From positions 1 to 64,000 of the forward strand of contig NZ_BDBR01000031.1 of assembly GCF_001613085.1 (NCBI RefSeq): DNA of 64,000 bases, in the 5' to 3' direction. Shown piece after piece: positions 43,162-50,991 of this stretch (its first letter is position 1; every line of letters starts with the position of its first letter). Origin of the DNA: Nocardia salmonicida NBRC 13393 (GTDB lineage Bacteria > Actinomycetota > Actinomycetes > Mycobacteriales > Mycobacteriaceae). The notes below the pieces were generated by a model. It worked only from the letters and a program-made list of their open reading frames with translations, was not told the DNA's origin and searched no databases. A program made the translations under genes and the position numbers.

Positions 43162-44747
43162 GAAACCGTCAAGTCCTCCGAGTCCGTGTGCGGACTGTCT
43201 CGTCTCCGTAAGGCATCCAGCGCCGCCGCGACAACCTCGCGGTCGTCGAAGGGATGCTTGACGCCCTTGATCTCCTGCCCCGCCTCGTGGCCCTTGCCCG
43301 CGACGAGTACCACGTCGCCCGAACGCGCCCAGTCGAGTGCCGCGGCGATGGCCGCCGCGCGGTCACCGATCTCGCGGATCTCGCCGCGGTCGGTGGCCGG
43401 GAGTTCGTGCGCACCGGCCACCACGGCGGACCTGATGTCCGCCGGGTCCTCGGTGCGTGGGTTGTCGTCGGTGACGATCAGCAGGTCGGCACGGGCCGCC
43501 GCGGCGCCCATGAGCGGGCGTTTGGCCACGTCACGGTCACCACCGGCGCCGAGCACGACGGCCAGCCTGCCGACTCCGGCTTCGGTGAGGTGGCCACGCA
43601 GGGTCGTGACGACCGATTCGATGGCGGCGGGCTTGTGCGCGTAGTCGACGACGGCGAGGAAATCCTGGCCGTGCTCGACGCGCTGCATCCGGCCCGGCAC
43701 ATCGACAACGGCGAGCGCCGGGGCCGCCACGGCGGGATCGACGCCGGCCGCGGCACAGGTGGCGACGGCCAGCAGCGCGTTGGCGACGTTGTAGCGGCCG
43801 GGCAGGCGCAGGCGCACCGTCAGTTCGCCGTCGGGTCCGGCGGCGGTGAATTCCTGTTCGCCGCCGGTGGTCTTGATGTCGCCGCTGACCTGCCAGGTGG
43901 CCGCGCCGGTCGTCGACACGGTGACCGGCTCGACCAGGTCACCGGCCAGGCGGGTGCCCCATTCGTCGTCGACGCAGATCACCGTCGTGCGCGCGGCGAC
44001 CGGCGAATCCGCGTCGAACAGCCGACGTTTCGCCGCGAAGTAGTCCTCGAAGTCGGAGTGGAAGTCCAGATGATCCTGGGAGAGATTGGTGAACGCGCCG
44101 ACCGCGAATCGCACACCGTCGACCCGGCCCAGCGCGAGCGCGTGGCTCGACACCTCCATCACGACCGCGTCGACGCCCTGCTCGACCATCGCGGCGAACA
44201 TCGCGTGCAACTGCGGCGCCTCGGGCGTGGTGAGCGCGCTCGGCACCCGCTGCCCGCCGATGCGGGTCTCGATGGTGCCGATCAGCCCGGTGGACAGTCC
44301 GGCCGCGGCCAGACCGGCCTCCACCAGATACGAGGTGGTGGTCTTGCCGGAGGTGCCCGTGATGCCGATGATGCGCAGCCGATCGCTGGGATGGCCGTAG
44401 ATCTCGGCGGAGAGTTCACCGAGTACCGCGCGGGGCTGCTCGCGCACCAGCACGGGTACCGCGACGTCACCGATCAGCTCGGCGCCCGCGGCATCGGTGA
44501 ACACCGCCACCGCGCCGTTGGCGATCGCGTCGGCGGCGAATCGGGCGCCGTGCGCGTTCGCGCCGGGTAACGCGGCGAACAGGTCACCGGCGCGCACCGC
44601 GTTGGATCGTTGCTCGATGCCGGTGACGCGCACCTCGGCGGACGCCGGAGTCGCCGTCGTGGCGCCGGTGAGGTCCGCCACGGCCTGCAGCGACGTCGAC
44701 AATGGAGTGGTTGGCCGGAGCGCGTGCGGGCTGGACTGCGCGGGCAC
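43158..44747 (-). CDS. murE: UDP-MurNAc-dipeptide--meso-diaminopimelate ligase
   Basis: A 529-residue cytoplasmic Mur ligase for the third stem residue. The ATP loop ITGTSGKTTTSYL is near residue 130, the carbamylated-lysine region VSSHALALGRVDGV near 200, and DDNPRTEDP near 430 is the signature for meso-diaminopimelate rather than lysine, fitting the DAP-type wall of this order. Start is GTG 44747. It is preceded by a 205-base gap with a large inverted repeat, so it may start a sub-operon within the dcw cluster. Confidence 0.96.
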   Translation of the reverse strand: MPAQSSPHALRPTTPLSTSLQAVADLTGATTATPASAEVRVTGIEQRSNAVRAGDLFAALPGANAHGARFAADAIANGAVAVFTDAAGAELIGDVAVPVLVREQPRAVLGELSAEIYGHPSDRLRIIGITGTSGKTTTSYLVEAGLAAAGLSTGLIGTIETRIGGQRVPSALTTPEAPQLHAMFAAMVEQGVDAVVMEVSSHALALGRVDGVRFAVGAFTNLSQDHLDFHSDFEDYFAAKRRLFDADSPVAARTTVICVDDEWGTRLAGDLVEPVTVSTTGAATWQVSGDIKTTGGEQEFTAAGPDGELTVRLRLPGRYNVANALLAVATCAAAGVDPAVAAPALAVVDVPGRMQRVEHGQDFLAVVDYAHKPAAIESVVTTLRGHLTEAGVGRLAVVLGAGGDRDVAKRPLMGAAAARADLLIVTDDNPRTEDPADIRSAVVAGAHELPATDRGEIREIGDRAAAIAAALDWARSGDVVLVAGKGHEAGQEIKGVKHPFDDREVVAAALDALRRRDSPHTDSEDLTVS

Positions 44748-44846
44748 AAGGCTCCTCTCTGAGAGTGATCGAGCGCGTAGGCGAGACGAGCAGTCAGGTT
44801 ACCGACGCGCGGTGTCGGTCGGACAACGCGGGTTGAGTTAATTGTT

Positions 44847-44938
44847 GTTCTCGGCCCGCCCGCCTCTGGACTGAGTGGAGGGTGCGACGAAGGAGTACCC
44901 GGAGGGAGGGAAGGGGCGGGCAACCAGGGGCCGAGAAC
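44847..44938. repeat. Large inverted repeat between pbpB and murE
   Basis: GTTCTCGGCCC at 44847-44857 pairs with GGGCCGAGAAC at 44928-44938, and GCCCGCC at 44858-44864 pairs with GGCGGGC at 44915-44921. The result is an 18-base-pair hairpin with a six-base bulge and a 50-base loop. It lies in the 205-base gap after pbpB. It could stall or protect the transcript between pbpB and murE. No T-run follows, so it is not a classical terminator. Confidence 0.6.
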
Positions 44939-44952
44939 TGCGGCACCAGCCG

Positions 44953-46830
44953 TTATGTCACCGCCTCCAGCACCAGTCGCTTGGGCTCCGGAGACGGCGG
45001 CACGCGGTCGCGCTGCAACGCCCAGGAGGCGATGCTGTGGAACAGCGGGGCGGCGGACCCGCCGCCGGTGCCGTCGGAGCTGCGCACGGGCGCGTCGAGC
45101 ATCATGCCGATCACGTAGCGGGGATTGTCGGCGGGCGCCATCCCGGCGAACGTGCTGTAGAACGCCGAGGTCGAATAGCACCGGCACGCGGGGTCGACCT
45201 TCTGTGCCGTGCCGGTCTTGCCCGCCACCTGATATCCCTCGATCGAGGCCGGTACGCCGGTCCCCATCTGGACGCCCATCGGGTCCTTCTGCACGGTCGC
45301 CTGGAACAGCTCGCGCAGGGTGTGCGCGGTCTGCGGGCTCACCACGCGCACGCCGTCGGGCTGCAGTTCCTCGGTGCGGGTGCCGTCCGGGGCGACCTTG
45401 GCCTTGACGATGCGCGGCGGAATCCGCAGGCCGTCGTTGGCGATAGCCTGGTACATGGCGGTCATCTGCAGGGTCGTCATCGAAAGACCCTGACCGATGG
45501 GCAGATTCGCGAAGGAGCCGCCGGACCACTGGTCGCGGGCGGGCACCTGGCCGCCGCTCTCGCCGGGCAGACCGACGCCGGTGCGCTGTCCGAGCCCGAA
45601 CCGGCTGACCATATCGGCGAACCGGTCCTCGCCCACACGCTGGGCGAGCATGAGAGTGCCGACGTTGGAGGACTTTCCGAAGATGCCGGTCGTCGTATAG
45701 GGCGCGACGTCGTGTTGCCACGCGTCGTTCACGGTGACGCCCGACATGCGGATCGAGCCCGGCACCTGCAGCACCTCGTCAGGAGTGGTCACGCCGTATT
45801 CGATGGCGGCCGCAGCGGTGACGATCTTGTTGACCGAGCCGGGTTCGAAGGGTTCGGCGACCGAGGGGTTGCCCATCTTGCCCGAGGCCCAATGATTCGG
45901 GCCGAGTGCGGGATTGAAGGTGCCGTCGTTGGCCATCGCGAGCACCTGGCCGGTCTTGGCGTCGAGCACCACCGCCGAGGCCGAGGACGCGCCGGACACC
46001 TGTTTGGCCTGTTGCACCTGCTGCTGCACGTAGTACTGCAGGTCCGCGTCGAGGGTCAGCTCAACGCCGTAACCGTTCACGGCGGGCTGCAGGTCACGGT
46101 AGCTACCGGGGATCACCGCGCCGTCGGAGCCCTGGTCGTAGGTGCGCGAACCGTCGGTACCCGACAGCACCGAGTCCAGTGCCGATTCCAGGCCCATCTG
46201 ACCGTGCCGGTCGCCGCCGATCGCGCCGACGACATTCGACGCCAGCGAGCCACCGGGATACTCGCGCAAGTCCTGCCGCTCGGCGCCGACCTCCGGGAAT
46301 TTGGCGGTGATCTCGGAGGCCACTCGCGGATCGACATTCTTGGCCAGGTAGTGGAACTTCTTGTCGCTGCGCAGTTTGTCGAGCAGTTCCTGCTCGGTGG
46401 GTGCGCCGAGCTTCTCGTGGATGAACTTCGCGATGTCTTCGAGCCGCTGCTCCGGATCCGGTGCGCTCGGCTTGAGCTTCTTGGCTTCGGCCAGTTGCTC
46501 GCGCACCGTCACCGGTTGGAAGGTCAGGGCTTTCACGGTGAGCGTGAAGGCGAGCTGATTGCCGTGCCGGTCGGTGATGGGACCGCGCACGGCCGCCTCG
46601 GTGGCCTTGATGGTGCGCTGTGAGGCCGCCTGCGCCGACAGGGCGGGGGCGGCGAAGCTCTGGATGTAGAGCAACTGCAACGCGACCACCGCGAGGGTGG
46701 CCAGCAGGGTGACCCGGCCGACACCGAGGCGAAGGCGGATCGGCCGGTCCGGCGAGAGCGAGCCCGAGCGACGGGCCCTCGACGAGACCGGCCCGCGTCG
46801 CTGCTGCGACGCGGGCCCGCTCTGCTTCAT
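44953..46830 (-). CDS. pbpB: Penicillin-binding protein 3 (FtsI, septal transpeptidase)
   Basis: A 625-residue monofunctional class B PBP that crosslinks septal peptidoglycan with FtsW. A cytoplasmic tail, one membrane helix (about 36-56), a pedestal with ATEAAVRGPITDRHGNQLA, then the transpeptidase domain with SVNK at about residue 331 (catalytic Ser), SSN in GKSSNVGT near 387 and KTG in VAGKTGTAQK near 538. No PASTA domains. Its ATG overlaps the stop of the FtsL-like gene by four bases. Target of beta-lactams in relatives. Confidence 0.96.
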   Translation of the reverse strand: MKQSGPASQQRRGPVSSRARRSGSLSPDRPIRLRLGVGRVTLLATLAVVALQLLYIQSFAAPALSAQAASQRTIKATEAAVRGPITDRHGNQLAFTLTVKALTFQPVTVREQLAEAKKLKPSAPDPEQRLEDIAKFIHEKLGAPTEQELLDKLRSDKKFHYLAKNVDPRVASEITAKFPEVGAERQDLREYPGGSLASNVVGAIGGDRHGQMGLESALDSVLSGTDGSRTYDQGSDGAVIPGSYRDLQPAVNGYGVELTLDADLQYYVQQQVQQAKQVSGASSASAVVLDAKTGQVLAMANDGTFNPALGPNHWASGKMGNPSVAEPFEPGSVNKIVTAAAAIEYGVTTPDEVLQVPGSIRMSGVTVNDAWQHDVAPYTTTGIFGKSSNVGTLMLAQRVGEDRFADMVSRFGLGQRTGVGLPGESGGQVPARDQWSGGSFANLPIGQGLSMTTLQMTAMYQAIANDGLRIPPRIVKAKVAPDGTRTEELQPDGVRVVSPQTAHTLRELFQATVQKDPMGVQMGTGVPASIEGYQVAGKTGTAQKVDPACRCYSTSAFYSTFAGMAPADNPRYVIGMMLDAPVRSSDGTGGGSAAPLFHSIASWALQRDRVPPSPEPKRLVLEAVT

Positions 46831-47846
46831 CGAGGACCATCCTGCGGTTCGACGACCTGCGGTTGTTCGCTCGGCGGTCCGGCCGCGGGGGCTCGTTGTC
46901 CGGGGGCCGACGCGGCGATGCCCGGCGCCGGTAACGGCGCATCGACCGGAGCCGACGGGTCGGCCACGACACCCGGTGCGAGCGGTGGCGTGTCGGCCGC
47001 GACCAGCGGTTCACCCTGACCTGCGACGTCGATCCGATCGGGCACGGTCGTCGGGGCGAGCGGAGCCGGGGCGCCGCCGTCCGCCGGCGCGGGAACCTCG
47101 CCGTTCGCCGGAGCGGGGACGGCCACGTCGACCGGAGCCGGCGCGATCGGAGCCGGGGCGGCCGCCGGCTGCGGCGCGTTCACGACGGGGGGTGTCGGCG
47201 CGGCCGGTGACGCGAGCACATTCGCCGGAACGCTGCTGGGCACAGCGCCGCGGGGCGCGCTCGCGGTAGCCGCACCGGGCTGCACCGGCACCACACGCTC
47301 ACCCTGCGCCTGGGCGTGGCCCGGCGCCGGATTCGGCGTGGTGGTCGGCGGACCGTTCAGCGGCGGCACCGGCGCGCCCTGTGCGGGCGTCGGGTTACCG
47401 ATCACGGTGACCTCGCCGTCGGGGCCGAGTACCAGCCGGGCCGGATCCTTCGCGGGGATCATGCCGAGTTCACGTGCGCGGGCGGCCAATTCGGGAGCGG
47501 AGTCGGCGGCGGCGACCTCGCGCTGCAGCGCGGCCCGCTCGTCGTCGAGCTTGCGGTTGACCGCCCTGGCGTCACCGAGCTGGTAGCTGTCCTCGGCGGC
47601 GCGGGTGGTGAGCAACAGGGTCAGGGCGAGGCCGCAGCCGAGCAGTCCGATGATCGCGGTGACGAACGGGATCCGCCCCGCCATCGTCGAGGACCGTTCG
47701 GGCAGTTCGATGCCGTCGAGCAGCTGTTCCCTGGTGCGCTTGCGGGCATAGGCCCGCTGTGCCGCACCGGACTTCACTCGTTCGGCCGCCTCCACGCGCC
47801 GGGCAGTCTTGCTCGGCACCGCGACTGTGCTCGTCCGCACGCTCAT
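46827..47846 (-). CDS. ftsL: FtsL-like divisome protein with long Pro/Ala-rich tail
   Basis: A 339-residue protein in the ftsL position. The cytoplasmic part (1-58) is basic; one membrane helix lies at about 60-81 (FVTAIIGLLGCGLALTLLL); a short coiled coil follows (about 88-128, DARAVNRKLDDERAALQREV) as in FtsL. From about 145 to the end is a 190-residue extracytoplasmic tail of Pro, Ala, Val and Gly, with no folded domain visible. The same plan occurs in M. tuberculosis Rv2164c, a proline-rich membrane protein at the same locus. Overlaps rsmH and pbpB by four bases each, so expression is tightly coupled. Confidence 0.85.
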   Translation of the reverse strand: MSVRTSTVAVPSKTARRVEAAERVKSGAAQRAYARKRTREQLLDGIELPERSSTMAGRIPFVTAIIGLLGCGLALTLLLTTRAAEDSYQLGDARAVNRKLDDERAALQREVAAADSAPELAARARELGMIPAKDPARLVLGPDGEVTVIGNPTPAQGAPVPPLNGPPTTTPNPAPGHAQAQGERVVPVQPGAATASAPRGAVPSSVPANVLASPAAPTPPVVNAPQPAAAPAPIAPAPVDVAVPAPANGEVPAPADGGAPAPLAPTTVPDRIDVAGQGEPLVAADTPPLAPGVVADPSAPVDAPLPAPGIAASAPGQRAPAAGPPSEQPQVVEPQDGPR

Positions 47847-48841
47847 CGTGTCCCCTCCTGTGTCCTCCCTGACCTCTCCGCGATTCGTTCGGCCGCGCGC
47901 ATCCGCACCGGCGCGGATCGCGGATTGACCTCGATCTCGGACTCGGTCGCTTTTTCCGCTCCACGGGTCAGCATCCGGAATTCCGGGCCCATGCCGGGCA
48001 GTTCGACCGGCAGGTCCATCGGCGACCGGGAGATGATCCGTGGCGCGAGTTCGTGTTTGACCAGCCGGTCTTCGAGCGACTGGTACGACATGACGCAGAT
48101 CCGTCCGCCCACACGCAGTGAATCCAGTGCCGCGGGCAATGCCGCCCGCAGCGAGTCGAGCTCACCGTTGACCTCCACCCGCAGCGCTTGGAACGAGCGC
48201 TTGGCCGGATGTCCGCCGGTGCGGCGCGCCGCGGCCGGAATGGTCGCGTAGAGCACCTCGACGAGTTCGGCGCTGGTGGTGAACGGCTTGACCGTCCGCC
48301 TGCGCAGCACCTCCGACGCGATCTTGCCCGCGAACCGTTCGTCGCCATAGGTTTTCAGCACCCGGGCCAGATCTCCGTGGCTGTAGGTGTTGAGCACGTC
48401 GGCCGCGGTGATTCCGGTGGTCGGGTCCATCCGCATGTCCAGCGGCGCGTCGACGGAGTAGGCGAAGCCGCGCTCGGCCTCGTCGAGCTGCATCGACGAC
48501 ACCCCCAGGTCCATGAGAATGGCTGAGACGGAACCCGTTTCGTCCAGCCCCGCTTCGGCCAGCGCCGCCGGGATGCCGTCGTAGCGGGTGTGCACCAGCG
48601 TGATCCGGTCGGCGTAGGGCGCCAGACGCTCGCCCGCCATGCGTAACGCGGTGGTGTCACGATCGAGACCGACCAGACGCGCCTGCGGGTAGGTGCGCAG
48701 GAAATGCTCGGCGTGCCCGCCCAATCCGAGGGTCGCGTCGATGTAGACCGCGCCCGGCTCGCTCAGCGCGGGGCCGAGCAGATCGTCGGCGCGCTCGAGC
48801 AGAACTGGCACATGACGGGGGTTCTCGGCGTCATGGTTCAC
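47843..48841 (-). CDS. rsmH: 16S rRNA m4C1402 methyltransferase RsmH (MraW)
   Basis: A 332-residue SAM-dependent enzyme that methylates N4 of cytidine 1402 in 16S rRNA. HVPVLLERADDLL opens the fold; the SAM site is DATLGLGGHAEHFL near residue 35; LMDLGVSSMQLDEAERGFAY near 110 and TTSAELVEVLYATIP near 190 are family blocks. I chose GTG 48841 since GGGAGG lies five bases upstream; the longer frame up to 48964 runs through a structured leader. Coupled to the FtsL-like gene by ATGA. Confidence 0.95.
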   Translation of the reverse strand: MNHDAENPRHVPVLLERADDLLGPALSEPGAVYIDATLGLGGHAEHFLRTYPQARLVGLDRDTTALRMAGERLAPYADRITLVHTRYDGIPAALAEAGLDETGSVSAILMDLGVSSMQLDEAERGFAYSVDAPLDMRMDPTTGITAADVLNTYSHGDLARVLKTYGDERFAGKIASEVLRRRTVKPFTTSAELVEVLYATIPAAARRTGGHPAKRSFQALRVEVNGELDSLRAALPAALDSLRVGGRICVMSYQSLEDRLVKHELAPRIISRSPMDLPVELPGMGPEFRMLTRGAEKATESEIEVNPRSAPVRMRAAERIAERSGRTQEGTR

Positions 48842-48943
48842 CTCGACCTCCCGGGATACTGCCTCGCGTCGCAGACAGGTCGCCTTGCCACACAGTGCTT
48901 TTCGAATGAGTGCTTGTCGAACGAGTGGGTGATGCGAATGCTT

Positions 48944-49017
48944 CGAGGTCTCTGACCGGGGCAAGGCACCTGGCGTCGGGGAAGTACGTCAGGGTCCACG
49001 CCCGGGCAGAGGCCTCG
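48944..49017 (-). ncRNA. Structured leader before rsmH, candidate mraW RNA motif
   Basis: In the 197-base mraZ-rsmH gap the minus-strand transcript has nested complementary arms: CGAGG (49017-49013) with CCTCG (48948-48944), and CTGAC (48992-48988) with GTCAG (48956-48952). Between them is TTCCCCGACGCCAGG followed by TGCCTTGCCCC. A conserved RNA called the mraW motif has been described at this place in actinobacteria; I recall the location and general form but could not align it. Function unknown. Confidence 0.5.
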
Positions 49018-49037
49018 CAGCACTCGCGTGCTCCGGG

Positions 49038-49469
49038 TCAGAAGATTCCGCCCAGCGACTCGTCTCCGGCTTGCGCGTAGTCCTCCTCGTGTTCTTCGAG
49101 GTAGGCCTCCCACGCCTGCTTATCCCATATCTCGAGGAAGTCGACCGAACCGATCACCACGCAATCCCGCGAGAGGTTCGCGTAGCGCCGATGATCCGGC
49201 GACAGCGTGATCCGGCCCTGTGCGTCCGGACGTTGCTCATCGGTGCCTGCCGCCAGCGCTCGAACGAAAGCCCTTGCCTGCGGGTTACTTCGGGACGCCG
49301 ACGCGGCTCGCCGCGCGAGCGCGGTGAACTCGTCTTTGGGATACACGGCCAGGCTGTGGTCTTGGCCTTTCGTGACCATCAACCCTCCCGCCAGATCGTC
49401 TCGAAATTTCGCAGGCAACGTCAGCCGCCCTTTGTCGTCCAATCGGGGGGTGTAGGTACCGAGGAACAT
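49038..49469 (-). CDS. mraZ: Transcriptional regulator MraZ
   Basis: A 143-residue AbrB-like DNA-binding protein with two tandem SpoVT/AbrB repeats (about 5-50 and 75-120); each holds the DKGRLTLPAKFR or AQGRITLSPDHRR signature. MraZ represses or activates its own dcw operon. ATG 49469 (MFLGTYTPRLDDKGR) is chosen because GGGAGG at 49483-49478 is eight bases away; GTG 49478 would begin inside that site. Three MraZ boxes lie 57-83 bases before this start. Confidence 0.95.
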   Translation of the reverse strand: MFLGTYTPRLDDKGRLTLPAKFRDDLAGGLMVTKGQDHSLAVYPKDEFTALARRAASASRSNPQARAFVRALAAGTDEQRPDAQGRITLSPDHRRYANLSRDCVVIGSVDFLEIWDKQAWEAYLEEHEEDYAQAGDESLGGIF

Positions 49470-49525
49470 CTCGGCCACCTCCCTACTGGATTCACCTCGC
49501 CGTACGGCCTCTCCTGTAGTGCGCG

Positions 49526-49551
49526 ACCCACATTACCCCACTTTCCCCCAC
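49526..49551 (-). promoter_or_regulatory. MraZ operator: three direct repeats
   Basis: On the minus strand GTGGGG, GTGGGG and GTGGGT begin at 49551, 49541 and 49531, exactly ten bases apart. This matches the MraZ boxes known upstream of mraZ, direct TGGG-type repeats with ten-base spacing. Autoregulation of the dcw operon is the likely role. Confidence 0.88.
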
Positions 49552-49726
49552 TTTCAATCGAAACCCTGAGTGATCCTGCTCCCCGCCAACACAATTCCGC
49601 AGGTCATCCCAGCTATCACTGAGATTCGCGGTTATCCGGTGTTCGGGCAACCCGCGCGGGTCGGCAACCCGCGGTTCCGACAACGTTCAGCAAACATCGC
49701 AGGTGCGACCTGGGCCGGGCGCCCGG

Positions 49727-49764
49727 GTGGGGCAACTGTGGGGAGTGGTGGGGAAGGTGGGGGG
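49727..49764 (+). repeat. GTGGGG array / G-quadruplex motif
   Basis: Four GTGGGG units begin at 49727, 49738, 49748 and 49757 on the plus strand, 9-11 bases apart. The four G-runs (49729-49732, 49740-49743, 49750-49753, 49759-49764) with loops of 7, 6 and 5 bases also satisfy the standard G-quadruplex rule. It lies about 200 bases upstream of the mraZ boxes and on the opposite strand. Confidence 0.6.
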
Positions 49765-49807
49765 ACCGCCCTGACCGCGCGCCATCAGCGCGGGGACCCA
49801 CAGACGC

Positions 49808-49853
49808 ACGAAGGCGGCGCCCCACCCGGTGCTGGGTGGGGCGCCGCCTTCGT
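49808..49853 (-). terminator. Strong terminator hairpin after the DUF3040 gene
   Basis: A perfect 20-base stem, arms 49808-49827 and 49834-49853, with a six-base loop GGTGCT. It follows the DUF3040 gene stop by 17 bases on the minus strand and isolates the dcw operon from readthrough. No clear T-run, as often in high-GC actinobacteria. The rest of the 401-base gap 49470-49870 holds only this hairpin, the G-rich array and the MraZ boxes. Confidence 0.78.
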
Positions 49854-49870
49854 GGTCGGCTAGGTCTGAG

Positions 49871-50299
49871 CTATTCCTGCTCGAACCGTCGTCGGAATCG
49901 GTCTTCCATTCGCTCGGAGAAGCCGCCGGACTTACGTTGGCGACCGCCTCGGGCGGCGGGTCCCGTCGCCGGGCCACTGCCCGCCGCGGGAGACTCGGTC
50001 GCGTCCGGTCGGGCGGCGCGACGCGAGGTGCCGATCATCAGCAGGACACCAGCGCCGAACATGGCGATGAATCCGACGAGACTGATGATCGGGAAACCGC
50101 CCGGTTTGAACGGGGCGGCGATGCCGGCGACGAGCAGAAAAAGGCCGACGGCGAACAATGCCGCAGCTTGGAGTCTGCGTCGACTCGACGTGGAGCGAAG
50201 TCGTCCGCCGCGAACTGACGAGGCGAACTTCGGATCCTCAGCATAGAGAGCGCTCTCGATCTGTTCGAGCATGCGCTGCTCGTGCTCGGAGAGTGGCAC
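49871..50299 (-). CDS. DUF3040 membrane protein
   Basis: A 142-residue protein. It starts PLSEHEQRMLEQIESALYAEDP, the hallmark of DUF3040, followed by two adjacent membrane helices (about 46-64 and 70-90) and a basic, Gly/Arg-rich tail. GTG 50299 is chosen with GGGGGAGG close before it; the longer frame adds an arginine-rich stretch not seen in the family. DUF3040 genes sit just upstream of mraZ in many actinobacteria, but no role is known; a link to division or to the envelope is inference. Confidence 0.88.
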   Translation of the reverse strand: MPLSEHEQRMLEQIESALYAEDPKFASSVRGGRLRSTSSRRRLQAAALFAVGLFLLVAGIAAPFKPGGFPIISLVGFIAMFGAGVLLMIGTSRRAARPDATESPAAGSGPATGPAARGGRQRKSGGFSERMEDRFRRRFEQE

Positions 50300-50424
50300 G
50301 GTACCTCCCCCGGCACTAGGCGTGGCTGGTCGCCTCCGGGTAGGCGACGGGTAGCCGACCTTGGCGGCTATCTGCTCCCCATGATACGAGTTCGATCGGC
50401 GGCGTACCACCTACTCGGTCATAA

Positions 50425-50874
50425 CTAAGCGGTCATGTCGCGGCCACGACTCGGCTGCGGGAGGGTCTTAGCCGTGGCTACCAGCGCATCGTCGACGTCG
50501 TAGAGGAATGCGCCCACCCGTGAGCAGAACTCGTCAGCTTGTGTGTCGGTGATCGCGCGGTCCAATCCGGCCTCCAACGCGGCCCGCAATTGCGAGTGCG
50601 CCTCGAAGTAGTCGGCCCACATCACGAATTCCGGGCTGGCGCGTCTCAGTAACACCCAGGCGCTGCGTGAGCGTGCTCGTGGCGCCCGGTCGGCGCCGGT
50701 GAGCGCGATCATCGAGCCCGCGCCACGCAGCGCGGCCAGGTACGCGGTGCGGAACCGCTCCCCCGGTTCGTGCTCCCATGCGGAATCGGTGAGCAGGGCA
50801 TCGGCCTGGCGTAGTAGTCCGCCGGCCCGCCCATCGTGGCCCGCGTGTGCTCGACCATCGTTGTGACCAGCCAT
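50425..50874 (-). CDS. SAV_6107-like HEPN domain protein
   Basis: A 149-residue all-helical protein. The blocks GLLRQADALLTDSAW, FRTAYLAALRGAGSMIAL, ARSRSAWVLLRRASPEFVMWADYF and the acidic tail VGAFLYDVDDALV match what I recall of the SAV_6107-type HEPN family encoded next to mraZ in Streptomyces, mycobacteria and Nocardia. HEPN proteins can be RNases in toxin systems, but this group has no clear RxxxxH motif. Start ATG 50874. Gap to DUF3040 gene is 125 bases. Upstream is a divergent GNAT gene. Confidence 0.72.
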   Translation of the reverse strand: MAGHNDGRAHAGHDGRAGGLLRQADALLTDSAWEHEPGERFRTAYLAALRGAGSMIALTGADRAPRARSRSAWVLLRRASPEFVMWADYFEAHSQLRAALEAGLDRAITDTQADEFCSRVGAFLYDVDDALVATAKTLPQPSRGRDMTA

Positions 50875-50902
50875 CTGCTGCCCCTTTCGCCCCTCGCACT
50901 GA

Positions 50903-50918
50903 TCGAACTAACATTCGA
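50903..50918. promoter_or_regulatory. LexA-like box in divergent promoter region
   Basis: TCGAACTAACATTCGA differs from the actinobacterial SOS consensus TCGAAC-N4-GTTCGA at one of twelve fixed positions. It overlaps a second inverted sequence, TTCGAACGTTTGAA. It lies between the HEPN-like and GNAT genes. TATAGG at 50939-50944 could be the -10 box of the GNAT gene. Confidence 0.35.
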
Positions 50919-50991
50919 ACGTTTGAATTGAGATTGAATATAGGGACACCCACCGACAACTTTCCCCGTCCGCGCGCCATCGACGAGAGCC

